A DNA stretch of 64,000 nucleotides from Aeromonas lacus (lineage in GTDB: Bacteria > Pseudomonadota > Gammaproteobacteria > Enterobacterales > Aeromonadaceae), in assembly GCF_000764665.1 (NCBI RefSeq), contig NZ_JRGM01000176.1, positions 55,716 to 119,715 on the forward strand, written 5' to 3'. The notes under the pieces are model-generated. The model ran no database searches. It was not told the origin of the DNA and saw only the letters and a program-made list of their open reading frames with translations. The position numbers and the translations under genes were made by a program. How positions within the stretch are numbered: position 1 is the first letter of the stretch; each line of letters opens with the position of its first letter. This document shows positions 35,702 to 46,740 of the stretch, piece by piece.

Positions 35702-37255
35702 ATGGCCAGCAGCGCGCTTCACACCATAGATACCGAAGTAGAGTTGACCGACAACATCCAACTGGTATCGACCACGGATCTCAAAGGGGACATCACCTAC
35801 GCCAACCCGGCATTTTGCCAGGTGGCAGGGTACCGCCTCGAAGAGATGATCGGCCAGCACCACAATCTGGTCCGCCACCCGGACATGCCCAAAGCGGCCT
35901 TTTCCGATCTCTGGGCCCATCTGCAGGCAGGGAAACCATGGCGCGGACTGGTCAAGAATCGCTGCAAGGATGGCCGCTACTACTGGGTTGACGCCTATGT
36001 CACCCCTATCTATGAGGGGGGCCAGATCTCGGGTTACCAGTCGGTACGCTGTCGTCCCGCCCCGGAGCACAAGGCTCGGGCCGATAAAATGTACAAGGTG
36101 CTCAGAGCTCGTGAAAGCGGCTCTGCCATCCGCTTTGGCCAGAATCTGCTGACGCCGACCATGTTCAGTATTCCGCTGCTGCTGGTTTGCGCCGCCATGG
36201 CTCTCTGGCTACTCCCCCCCATCCAGGCCTTGCTGGTCATCGCTCCTCTGCTGGCCGTGCTCTGGCTAAACCGCCATCCGCTCTTTCTGACACCAAGATA
36301 CCTGCAGCAGCTCGAGCAGGATTACGACAGCATCAGCCGTCTCATCTTCTCGGGTGATGCGCCCCACAGCATCGCCGATTTTCATATCAAACTCGGGCAA
36401 GCGAGGATCCGTACCGTGCTCGGCCGGGTTGACGATGCAACGGGCTCGCTCAACAGCATGGCCAACGATCTGCAAGGTTCAGCCTCGCTGGCCAGTAAGG
36501 ATATCTCCTCGCAGGACACACAGATCCAGCAGATAGCCACGGCCGTGACCCAGATGGCCTCTGCGGCAGAGGAGATCAATCGCAATATTCAGGACAGCAA
36601 CCAGCAGATTGAAGAGGCTCGCCACCACTGCACCACCACCAACAAGCAGCTCTCCGAGGCAGGAGAAGAGATCGCAACGCTGGCAACCCAGGCGGAGCAG
36701 GCATTCCAGTCTGCCGTCGAGCTGGCCAGCGAATCGGAACGGATCGGCAGCATCATGGCCGAAATTCGCGGTATTGCGGATCAGACCAACCTGCTGGCCC
36801 TCAATGCCACTATTGAAGCCGCACGAGCCGGTGAACAGGGGCGCGGTTTTGCCGTAGTCGCCGATGAGGTGCGCAACCTGTCGACCCGTACCCACAAAGC
36901 CACCGAGCAGATCCAGAGCAGCATCGGCCATATCCAGCACACGCTGGGAGGATGGAAAGAGATGATGCACCTCAATGTGACTCGCACCAACGCCTGCCTT
37001 GCTACTACCCGGGCCAGCACCGACAACCTCCATCAGGTGGTGGCCGAAATAGACAAGGTCTCCGAATTCTCCAGCCAGATCTCGGCGGCAGCCACCCAGC
37101 AACAAGCTGTCGTCGAAGAGATCAGCCGCAATATCAACCTGATCTCCTCGCTCTCCCACGACAACAGCCTCAAGATCGACAAGGTGAGCGAGACCAGTGC
37201 CAGCCTGCTGAACAAGGCAAGCCAGCTCAAAGATTTGAGTCGCACTTTCGGCTAG
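35702..37255 (+). CDS. PAS-domain methyl-accepting chemotaxis protein (Aer-like)
   Basis: A 517-residue receptor. The N-terminal PAS domain includes [25 protein letters not shown] and [17 protein letters not shown], the Aer-type PAS that may bind FAD. Two hydrophobic segments (about residues 155-190) anchor it to the membrane without a real periplasmic domain. The signalling hairpin tip is [24 protein letters not shown] on either side of the conserved core. It has no CheR-binding pentapeptide end. Its role as energy or redox sensor is inferred from Aer. GGAG lies nine bases before the chosen start. Confidence 0.9.
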   Translation: MASSALHTIDTEVELTDNIQLVSTTDLKGDITYANPAFCQVAGYRLEEMIGQHHNLVRHPDMPKAAFSDLWAHLQAGKPWRGLVKNRCKDGRYYWVDAYVTPIYEGGQISGYQSVRCRPAPEHKARADKMYKVLRARESGSAIRFGQNLLTPTMFSIPLLLVCAAMALWLLPPIQALLVIAPLLAVLWLNRHPLFLTPRYLQQLEQDYDSISRLIFSGDAPHSIADFHIKLGQARIRTVLGRVDDATGSLNSMANDLQGSASLASKDISSQDTQIQQIATAVTQMASAAEEINRNIQDSNQQIEEARHHCTTTNKQLSEAGEEIATLATQAEQAFQSAVELASESERIGSIMAEIRGIADQTNLLALNATIEAARAGEQGRGFAVVADEVRNLSTRTHKATEQIQSSIGHIQHTLGGWKEMMHLNVTRTNACLATTRASTDNLHQVVAEIDKVSEFSSQISAAATQQQAVVEEISRNINLISSLSHDNSLKIDKVSETSASLLNKASQLKDLSRTFG

Positions 37256-37279
37256 CGGCCAGTAACCGGCCTCCCCCAT

Positions 37280-37317
37280 AAACAACAAGGCCACCCGTTT
37301 GGGTGGCCCTGTTGTTT
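37280..37317. terminator. bidirectional terminator between the Aer-like gene and gcvP
   Basis: AAACAACAAGGCCACCC, loop GTTT, GGGTGGCC.TGTTGTTT. The CCCCATAAACAACAAGG lead is shared with the terminator near 10826. Confidence 0.88.
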
Positions 37318-37340
37318 ATTGGTTTACTCCGAGCACGCCC

Positions 37341-40217
<2,877 letters not shown>

Positions 40218-40449
40218 TTCCCTGATTCCTGATAAATAGGTCCTGCTAATAAATCCTGTATAGACAGTGCTGATAGCCGGCACGTGCCAACTTCACTCAT
40301 GTTCGCTATGCCGCTGTCAGGACAAAGCGGCACCGGATGCTCGCGGGCATCCCGGGGGTCACCCTGTAAACAGACCTCAAGCCGAGCCTGAGGATCGAAT
40401 ATGGGCCACTTCACCCGCCTGCAGACCCGGGGCCTGCAGCCATACAAAT

Positions 40450-40471
40450 GGGCCCCGCACTCGCAGGGCCC
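40450..40471 (-). promoter_or_regulatory. intercistronic hairpin between gcvH and gcvP
   Basis: GGGCCC, ten bases, GGGCCC, just after the gcvH stop. No long T run. The gcvH-gcvP gap of 261 bp has no gene. Confidence 0.55.
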
Positions 40472-40478
40472 AAGGGCA

Positions 40479-40868
40479 TTACTCTTCGTCCACCACGTTC
40501 TGATAGCCTTCGGCATCCAGCAGGTTGGCCAGCTCGCCTGCGTCATCCAGCTTGATGCGATAGAGCCAGCCCGCGCCGTAGGGGTCGGAGTTGACCAGCT
40601 CGGGGCTCCCTTCCAGCTCTTCGTTGACGGCAATGATCTCGCCGCTCACCGGGCTGTAGATGTCGGAGGCAGCCTTGACCGACTCGGCCACGGCGCAGTC
40701 GTCACCGGCGCTCACCTGCTTGCCCACTTCCGGCAGCTCGACAAACACCATGTCACCCAGCAGCTCCTGGGCGTGCTCGGTGATACCGACCACGGCCTCA
40801 CCGTTGCCTTCGACACGGATCCACTCGTGGGAAGTGGCATATTTCAGTTCGCTCGGGATATGGCTCAT
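40479..40868 (-). CDS. gcvH: glycine cleavage system H protein
   Basis: The lipoyl carrier of the glycine cleavage system, 129 residues like E. coli GcvH. The lipoylated lysine is Lys65 in [13 protein letters not shown]. The start [16 protein letters not shown] is the family N-terminus. It shuttles the aminomethyl group between GcvP and GcvT and is reoxidised by Lpd, which is not encoded here. Its position between gcvT and gcvP is normal; the flanking hairpins suggest differential stability. Confidence 0.97.
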   Translation of the reverse strand: MSHIPSELKYATSHEWIRVEGNGEAVVGITEHAQELLGDMVFVELPEVGKQVSAGDDCAVAESVKAASDIYSPVSGEIIAVNEELEGSPELVNSDPYGAGWLYRIKLDDAGELANLLDAEGYQNVVDEE

Positions 40869-40920
40869 CTCTGTTTCCTTTGATCTTTGAGTCGGGTTGA
40901 AACGCTCATTGCTAAACCGG

Positions 40921-40944
40921 GCAGGCGGACGCTTGCCCGCCTGC
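40921..40944 (-). promoter_or_regulatory. intercistronic hairpin between gcvT and gcvH
   Basis: GCAGGCGG, eight bases, CCGCCTGC, directly after the gcvT stop. No T run follows. Confidence 0.55.
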
Positions 40945-40957
40945 GAATGTAAGAGGG

Positions 40958-42055
40958 TTATGCCAGCTTCTGGCCGTTGCGCACGAAAGCAGGCTTGGTG
41001 ACCTTCACGGTGACCAGCTTTTTGCGGATCTCCACCTCGGCCTGCTCGCCGATATCACGGGGCACCCGCGCCAGCGCGATGCTGTAGCCGAGGGTCGGGG
41101 AGAAAGAGCCGGAGGTGATCACACCTTCCCGCTTCTCACCGTTTGCCGCGGTGAAGGTGACCGGCATGCCGGCACGCAGCACCCCTTTCTCCTCCATCAC
41201 CAGCCCCACCAGCTTGGGCTGGTTGCCCGCCGCTTTCTGCGCTTCCAGCACGTCGCGGCCGATGAAGTTGCGATCGCTCGGCTCCCAGGCGATGGTCCAG
41301 GCCATGTTGGCGGCCAGCGGAGAGATTGACTCGTCCATATCCTGACCGTAGAGGTTCATGCCCGCTTCGAGGCGCAGGGTATCGCGGGCACCGAGGCCAC
41401 ACGGGGCGACGCCGTTATCCAGCAGTGCCTGCCACAGCTCGCAGGCTTTCTCTTGCGGCACCACGATCTCGTAACCATCCTCGCCGGTGTAGCCGGTGGT
41501 GGCGATAAAGAGATCGCCAGCCTGCACGCCAAAGAAGGGCTTCATCCCCACCACGGCAGTGCGCTGGGCGGCGCTCAGCACGGTAGCTACCTTGAGCTTG
41601 GCGTTGGGCCCCTGCACCGCGATCATTGCAAGCTCCGGACGCTCGGTCACGGTGACATCGAAATCGATGGCGTGATGGCGGATCCAGGCCAGGTCCTTCT
41701 CGCGGGTGGCGGAGTTGACCACCAGCCGGTAGAAGGTATCGGTCAGGTAATAGGTGATGAGGTCATCGATCACGCCGCCTTCCGGGTTGAGCATGCCGCT
41801 GTAGAGGGCCTTGCCGGAGACAGTGAGTTTGGCCACGTCGTTGGCCAGCAGGTGTTGCAGAAAGGCTTTGACCCGTTCGCCGGTCAAATCGACGATGGTC
41901 ATGTGGGAGACATCGAACATGCCGGCATCGCTGCGCACCGCGTGGTGCTCTTCCAGCTGGGAGCCGTAGTTGATGGGCATCTCCCAACCGTGGAAGTCCA
42001 CCATCTTGGCGCCGGCTTCCAAGTGTTTGGGATGCAGTACTGTAGTCTGGATCAT
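40958..42055 (-). CDS. gcvT: aminomethyltransferase (T protein)
   Basis: Transfers the methylene group from GcvH to tetrahydrofolate, releasing ammonia, in the glycine cleavage system. 365 residues, normal length. The N-terminal [38 protein letters not shown] and the catalytic-region [11 protein letters not shown] motifs are intact. It is first in gcvTHP, with its own leader after the ubiI terminator. AAGGAAAG precedes the start. Confidence 0.96.
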   Translation of the reverse strand: MIQTTVLHPKHLEAGAKMVDFHGWEMPINYGSQLEEHHAVRSDAGMFDVSHMTIVDLTGERVKAFLQHLLANDVAKLTVSGKALYSGMLNPEGGVIDDLITYYLTDTFYRLVVNSATREKDLAWIRHHAIDFDVTVTERPELAMIAVQGPNAKLKVATVLSAAQRTAVVGMKPFFGVQAGDLFIATTGYTGEDGYEIVVPQEKACELWQALLDNGVAPCGLGARDTLRLEAGMNLYGQDMDESISPLAANMAWTIAWEPSDRNFIGRDVLEAQKAAGNQPKLVGLVMEEKGVLRAGMPVTFTAANGEKREGVITSGSFSPTLGYSIALARVPRDIGEQAEVEIRKKLVTVKVTKPAFVRNGQKLA

Positions 42056-42403
42056 CGCATTCTTTCCTTAGCAAAAAGCCTTTTCGCTTCAGCGACAGCC
42101 CTTGCGATCCGCATCTTCACCCCGGCAGCGCTGCGCCGCAGCGGGAACACTATCGGATCACAGGGTGTGGCTCGCTCCTGCCCTTGCCAGGCAAGAGGGA
42201 TTCCTTGAACGGAGCGGATTATATGACAAGCCGTCGAGCGTGCCGCTCAAAAAAAACTAATCCCCTCCCCGTAAACTGACTCAAGACACTAAGATAAATG
42301 GCGCGATAAAAACAGCCTCAAGCGCTCATACCCGAGATTAAATTTTGATTTTTACCGTTTCGTCACAATTTGCAGAAAAACGTTTCGCCACACACCAAAA
42401 TTA
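42056..42403. other. gcvT leader and promoter region
   Basis: A 348-bp non-coding stretch between gcvT and the ubiI terminator. I see no glycine riboswitch core. A near-palindrome GCGAAAAGGCTTTTTGC lies just upstream of gcvT. A LacI-type core AAACGTTT lies near 42378, and CTAAT, seen in GcvA sites, near 42267. Confidence 0.5.
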
Positions 42404-42435
42404 AAGGCTGATGCCCAAAATGGGGCATCAGCCTT
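42404..42435 (-). terminator. terminator after ubiI
   Basis: AAGGCTGATGCCC and its perfect complement around a six-base loop; the minus strand then runs TTTAATTTT. It separates ubiI from gcvTHP. Confidence 0.82.
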
Positions 42436-42472
42436 GTCGGATTACTTTTATTGCCAAAAACGGTCAGTAATA

Positions 42473-43744
42473 TTAGTTTTTTTCACCTTTTAGCCGGGCG
42501 GGTGCAGGTGTAACAGCCGCCACAATCCCGTCAAGACGGGCCAGTGCCGGCAATTCACCCTCTAGCCCCATGGCCGCACGGATCACCCCCTCCTTGAACG
42601 GGGTCAGCAGGTTGGCCGCGCGCAATCCCACGCCCCGCACCAGCTTCTTGAGCGGGTTGGCGCCACTGAACAGCCGCTTTAGCCCCTCCATCGCCGCCAG
42701 CATGCGAGCCGCTTCGCTCTTGCGCCAGCGCTCGTAGCTGCGCAGGTTGGCGAGCAGACCGATATCTTCGCCCGTGGCATGGTTTTGCAGGATCTGCTCG
42801 GCCAGCGCAGCCGCATCGAGCAGGCCGAGGTTGACCCCCTGCCCTGCCAGCGGATGAATGGTGTGGGCGGCATCCCCCACCAGCACCAGCCGCTCGCGGG
42901 CAAAGTCGCGGGCATAGCGGGCGGTGAGCGGAATCGCGCTGCGCGGCCCTTCCACCTTGCACAGACCGAGGCGGGCATCGAAGGCGGTGGTGAGCTGGCG
43001 GTTGAACTGCTCGTCGTCACAGGCGCAGAGCGCCTCGGCGCGGGCCGCAGGCAGCGACCAGACGATGGAGCATAGGTTCTCCTGCCACAGCGGCAAAAAG
43101 GCGAGCGGGCCATCCGGGGTGAAGATCTGGCGTGCCACCGCCTCGTGGGGCTCGGCACAGCGCACCGTTGCCACCAGCGCGTGGTGGCCGTAATCCCAAC
43201 TGGTAAGGGGAATGTCGGCCTGACGGCGCACCCAGGAGTGGGCACCATCGGCAGCCACCACCAGCTTGGCCGAGATGGCCTGACCATCTTCAAGGAGCAG
43301 CAGGGCGCCCGCCGGGCCACTCTGCAGACTCTTGGCTCTGGCGGGGGTCAGCAACTGGATATTGCTGGCACCGGCAATAGCATCAAGCAGCGCAAGCTGG
43401 ATCACCCGGTTCTCGACGATATGACCAAGCGAGGGCTGGCGCAGGCTGGCCGCATCAAAATCGATATGGCCGAAACTGTCCTGCTCCCACACCGCCATCT
43501 TGTCGTAGGCCTGCAGGCGACGTGCTGCAATACCTTCCCAGGCGCCGACATGGCGCAGGATCTGCTGGCTGGCGAGGCTCAGGGCGCTGACCCGGTTATC
43601 GGCCACCTCCCCCAGCTGCGGATCGGGTAGTTGCCCCTCGACCACCACCACCTTGAGGGCGCTCTCCTTGAGGGCAGCGGCAAGCCCGAGGCCCACCATG
43701 CCACCACCGACAATCACCACATCGACACTTTGCATCTGCATCAT
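42473..43744 (-). CDS. ubiI: ubiquinone biosynthesis monooxygenase UbiI (VisC)
   Basis: A 423-residue FAD monooxygenase acting on the ubiquinone ring (C5 hydroxylation for UbiI). The FAD dinucleotide fold motif is IVGGGMVGLGLAAAL, the mid motif is VAADGAHSWVRR (DG motif) and the late motif is LVGDAAHTIHPLAGQGVNLGLLD. It is downstream of ubiH, the E. coli order ubiH-ubiI-gcvTHP. The two monooxygenases are paralogues and I separate them by position and by GDAAH here against GNAAH in UbiH. Slightly longer than E. coli UbiI (400). Confidence 0.9.
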   Translation of the reverse strand: MMQMQSVDVVIVGGGMVGLGLAAALKESALKVVVVEGQLPDPQLGEVADNRVSALSLASQQILRHVGAWEGIAARRLQAYDKMAVWEQDSFGHIDFDAASLRQPSLGHIVENRVIQLALLDAIAGASNIQLLTPARAKSLQSGPAGALLLLEDGQAISAKLVVAADGAHSWVRRQADIPLTSWDYGHHALVATVRCAEPHEAVARQIFTPDGPLAFLPLWQENLCSIVWSLPAARAEALCACDDEQFNRQLTTAFDARLGLCKVEGPRSAIPLTARYARDFARERLVLVGDAAHTIHPLAGQGVNLGLLDAAALAEQILQNHATGEDIGLLANLRSYERWRKSEAARMLAAMEGLKRLFSGANPLKKLVRGVGLRAANLLTPFKEGVIRAAMGLEGELPALARLDGIVAAVTPAPARLKGEKN

Positions 43745-43864
43745 CTCATCCTTTCATGGCTGGCTACCGGCCAGCAGAGGGAGACGCGTGGCCTCCCCGT
43801 TTGCAACTGTTGGACTCTTCGCTGGACTCTTTGTTGAACTCTGGCGATTCGCTGCCGCGCTTAT

Positions 43865-45115
43865 TTATTGCTGCAGATTGTTGCTACAAAGGTCAGCAAC
43901 GAACCCCAGAGTACGGGCAGCGAGGGGTGCCTTGAGACAAGGCAGGCGCCCCATCAGGGAGAGCGCCAGATTGCGTCCGGCCACCAGCGGATCGTGGCTG
44001 TTGGAGAAGAGCTGAGCCAGCGAAGAGGTGAGCCACACGGTCTGCTCCTGATCGCGCTGACGCTGCTGCCAGTAACCGCTCAGCACCTTGAAGCTGCCGA
44101 TATTCTCGCCCTCTGCCAGCGCCTTGGCCACCGCCCCGGTGAGCAAGTCGAGATCCCGCATCCCGAGATTAAACCCCTGACCGGCGATGGGGTGCAGGGC
44201 ATGAGCTGCATTGCCCACCAGCACGGTGCGCTGGGCCAGCGGGTAGTCACAGGCGGTCAGGATCAGCGGATAGACGTTGCGCACGCCACATCGCTCGAAG
44301 CGACCGAGCCGCCAGCCAAAGGCCTGCTGCAAAAGGGTAAGGAAGGCTGCATCATCGAGCGCCATCAGCTCATCCACCTCGTCCCGTCTGACACTCCACA
44401 CCAGCGAAGAGAGGCCGTCCTGCATCGGCAGCAGCGCCAACGGCCCGCTCTCGGTAAAGCGCTCGAATGCACGGCCCACCGGATCCTGCTGTGTTTTAAC
44501 GGTGGCGATGATGGCGCTCTGCTCATAGTCATGACGGCTCACCGGCAGCTTTAACTGTTGGCGCACGAAGGAGTTGCCCCCGTCAGCCGCCACCAGCAGG
44601 CGGGTATCAATCTGTTCACCGCTCTCAAGGGTAAGGGTCACCCCCTCCTCCCGCGGCACGACCTCGCGCAATTTGGCCGGACAGATCACCTTGATGTGCG
44701 GGATGGCCGCCATCGCCCGCTGCAACTCGCCACCCGCCGCCGCCAACTCGATCACCTGACCGAGCGCAGGCAGCCCATACTCAACCGCCGAGAGGCGAGT
44801 CTGACCGCTGTGGCCACGATCCGAGACATGGATCTGGGTAATGGGGGCGCAGTGGGGCGCAAACAGCGGCCAGAGCCCACGCCGCTCAAGGGCTTCGCAG
44901 GTACCGGCCGAGAGCGCAATGGCGCGCGCATCAAAACCGGGGTGGGCAGGGGTTGCGGATGGTTGCGCCTCGGGGGCACTGGCCTCCAGCAGCAGGATGT
45001 CGAGGGGCGAGCCGTCCGGCTTGCGCAGGGCCGCCAGCGAGAGGGCCAACACGGCACCACTCATTCCACCACCGACCAGCGTCACATCGACCTGTCGCAC
45101 ATCAGATTGGGGCAT
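43865..45115 (-). CDS. ubiH: 2-octaprenyl-6-methoxyphenol hydroxylase UbiH
   Basis: A 416-residue FAD monooxygenase, C4 hydroxylase of ubiquinone synthesis. The FAD motif is LVGGGMSGAVLALSL, the DG motif is LLVAADGGNSFVRQQL, and the late motif LVGNAAHALHPIAGQGFNLGMRDLD has the Asn typical of UbiH. It is somewhat longer than E. coli (392), with an insert near residue 45 (EASAPEAQPSATPAHPGFDARAIAL). pepP, which precedes ubiH in E. coli, is missing. A poor Shine-Dalgarno sequence precedes the start. Confidence 0.9.
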   Translation of the reverse strand: MPQSDVRQVDVTLVGGGMSGAVLALSLAALRKPDGSPLDILLLEASAPEAQPSATPAHPGFDARAIALSAGTCEALERRGLWPLFAPHCAPITQIHVSDRGHSGQTRLSAVEYGLPALGQVIELAAAGGELQRAMAAIPHIKVICPAKLREVVPREEGVTLTLESGEQIDTRLLVAADGGNSFVRQQLKLPVSRHDYEQSAIIATVKTQQDPVGRAFERFTESGPLALLPMQDGLSSLVWSVRRDEVDELMALDDAAFLTLLQQAFGWRLGRFERCGVRNVYPLILTACDYPLAQRTVLVGNAAHALHPIAGQGFNLGMRDLDLLTGAVAKALAEGENIGSFKVLSGYWQQRQRDQEQTVWLTSSLAQLFSNSHDPLVAGRNLALSLMGRLPCLKAPLAARTLGFVADLCSNNLQQ

Positions 45116-45234
45116 AAGCAGAGAGGGAGAAGTGAAAAACGTGGCCTCATGCTACCACAAAGGCGACCGGCGGATGTGCGCTTGAGGGCAAAAAAGCGGT
45201 TATGGCTCACAGGGTTAGCCAGAATATGGCCGAC

Positions 45235-45259
45235 AAAAAGAGCGCCTGTTGGCGCTCTT
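45235..45259 (-). terminator. terminator after ygfB
   Basis: AAGAGCGCC, loop TGTT, GGCGCTCTT, then a T run on the minus strand. So ygfB is not one transcript with ubiH. Confidence 0.85.
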
Positions 45260-45292
45260 GCAAGAGGAGGCAGGCTTGCCTGCAACAATCTA

Positions 45293-45862
45293 TCAGTGCA
45301 GGGTCGGCGGCGCGCTCGGAGTATCGGGGCGCTTGCCAAACTCTTCGAAGGCCATCATGACCCCCAGCTTGACGTGTTCGTAGAGCACCAGGAAGGAGGC
45401 TTCGTTCTCATCATCTTCCTGATCGAACTCGGCAGAGACCTGAGTGATGCTGGCGATATCCTGGATCATCTCCTGCAGCTCTTCCGACGCACGCGACAGC
45501 TCCTGCTGCACCACACCGAAACCGGCCAGAAACGCCTGTGACCAGTCCACCAGCGCATCGATCCGCTCATCGAGGGGAGCGTCATCGCTTGGCAACAGCA
45601 GTTCAACCCCTTTTTGGGCCATCAGGCTCTCGACCACATTGTGGTAAAGATCGGTCATCACCTGGCGCACCGGGGCTGGCAGACCGAAACCGTCGTTCAC
45701 CAAATCGTTGAAATGGGGGACCCAGCTCTTCTCATCCAGTGCCACACCACCACACACCAGACCGCAGATCACACCATGGGCCTCGACTGCACTGGCCATC
45801 AGCTCATGCTGCTCCATGATGTCGGCCACAGCCGCATATTTAAGGGGGTTTGTTTTGCTCAT
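45293..45862 (-). CDS. ygfB: YgfB family protein (UPF0149)
   Basis: A 189-residue helical protein, E. coli YgfB about 192. Family features: HGVICGLVCGGVALDEKSW with paired Cys, LPSDDAPLDERIDALVDWSQAFLAGFG, and the C-terminal LYEHVKLGVMMAFEEF. Its role is not settled; it is linked with the ubi/zapA neighbourhood across gamma-proteobacteria. The start MSKTNPLKY is chosen; a longer start is possible by five codons. Divergent from zapA. Confidence 0.93.
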   Translation of the reverse strand: MSKTNPLKYAAVADIMEQHELMASAVEAHGVICGLVCGGVALDEKSWVPHFNDLVNDGFGLPAPVRQVMTDLYHNVVESLMAQKGVELLLPSDDAPLDERIDALVDWSQAFLAGFGVVQQELSRASEELQEMIQDIASITQVSAEFDQEDDENEASFLVLYEHVKLGVMMAFEEFGKRPDTPSAPPTLH

Positions 45863-46035
45863 AGAGGATCCGCTCAAAGTTCAGGCAAATTTGCAGAATT
45901 AATGGTCAGGATCCTAGCATTCTCCCTCTTCCAGAGCCAGCAAGGCCTTGAAACTTATGTATCTGCGCTATATAGTCCCGCCCAGTTGTCCACGTGGATA
46001 AAGGCGGAAATCAGCTCCGCCGTATTGAGGAAGGC

Positions 46036-46368
46036 ATGAGCACAGAGGCCGTAGAAATCGTCATTTTGGGACGTCCCTACAAGGTATCCTGTCCCCTGGG
46101 ACAGCAGGATGCCCTGCGCCAGGCCGCCGACCAGCTGACCGATAAATTGATCGACCTGCGTCAACGCTCCAAAGTCTCCAGTAACGAGCAATTGGCGGTC
46201 ATGGCGGCGCTTAATTTCTGCCATGAGCTCTGTCTTGAAAAAGAGAAGAACCACCAATACTCTGAGACCATGGACAAGCGGATCAAAATGCTGCAGCGCA
46301 CCATCGAAGCAGCCTTGATTGAACACGGTCAATATGGCGATTCCAGCGAAGAGGGGCAGCAGCCCTAA
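46036..46368 (+). CDS. zapA: cell division protein ZapA
   Basis: A 110-residue cytoplasmic protein that bundles FtsZ and stabilises the Z-ring. The N-terminal VEIVILGRPYKVSCPLGQQDALRQAA and the long C-terminal coiled coil (LAVMAALNFCHELCLEKEKN on) are typical. GAGGAAGG precedes the start. It lies directly upstream of the 6S RNA gene, the conserved zapA-ssrS arrangement. Confidence 0.95.
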   Translation: MSTEAVEIVILGRPYKVSCPLGQQDALRQAADQLTDKLIDLRQRSKVSSNEQLAVMAALNFCHELCLEKEKNHQYSETMDKRIKMLQRTIEAALIEHGQYGDSSEEGQQP

Positions 46369-46383
46369 TCGCAAACTGTTTTG

Positions 46384-46566
46384 AAATACCCTGGGGTGTT
46401 TGTCAGCCGGTTCAAGTCCCCGAGCCGATATTCATACCAAACAGGGGTTCTGCCTTCTGGCTATTGCGCATGCTCGGCACGACCGAGAAGCCTGCGGCCA
46501 GATCCGAACCCCGCCTTGAACCGACGGTTCAAGGGCCCAAACCGGCAACGGCATCTCCGGGGTTCC
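46384..46566 (+). ncRNA. ssrS: 6S RNA
   Basis: The ~183-nt RNA that binds sigma-70 RNA polymerase holoenzyme. Conserved blocks in order: CCCCGAGCCGATATTCATACC, close to the E. coli 5' arm (split here), then GCATGCTCGG and CGAGAAGCCT in the middle, then CCTTGAACC and GGTTCAAGG in the 3' arm, then GGCATCTCCGGGG. The ends pair (AAATACCCTGGGG with CTCCGGGGTTCC), giving the long open-bubble hairpin. It lies just after zapA, as in E. coli. The ends are estimated to within a few bases. Confidence 0.93.
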
Positions 46567-46572
46567 AACTGC

Positions 46573-46605
46573 AAAAAGCCCGTCACTCATGTGACGGGCT
46601 TTTTC
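46573..46605 (+). terminator. terminator after 6S RNA
   Basis: AAAAAGCCCGTCAC, loop TCAT, GTGACGGGCTTTTT, seven bases after the RNA. Confidence 0.92.
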
Positions 46606-46657
46606 TTTTCCTGCTTGTCCATGCCAGCCGGCCCCCCCTGCCCAGCACACCAGAAAA

Positions 46658-46688
46658 ATGCCCCGGATGAACAGTTCATCCGGGGCAT
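46658..46688 (-). terminator. terminator after the YdeP-like gene
   Basis: Perfect 15-bp arms (ATGCCCCGGATGAAC and complement) about a single central base, then a T run on the minus strand. Confidence 0.85.
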
Positions 46689-46740
46689 CACGGCATTCAC
46701 TGTGCAGGCTGTGTTAGTGCTGCCAGCCGCGTTATTCCGT

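Noticed and set aside
42374..42389. PurR site in the gcvT region
   Set aside because: The central AAACGTTT is present but several key outer bases of the PurR consensus differ, and it lies more than 300 bp from the gene.
42056..42403. Glycine riboswitch ahead of gcvTHP
   Set aside because: I could not find the conserved CTCTCAGGC and CCGAAGG blocks in the minus strand leader.
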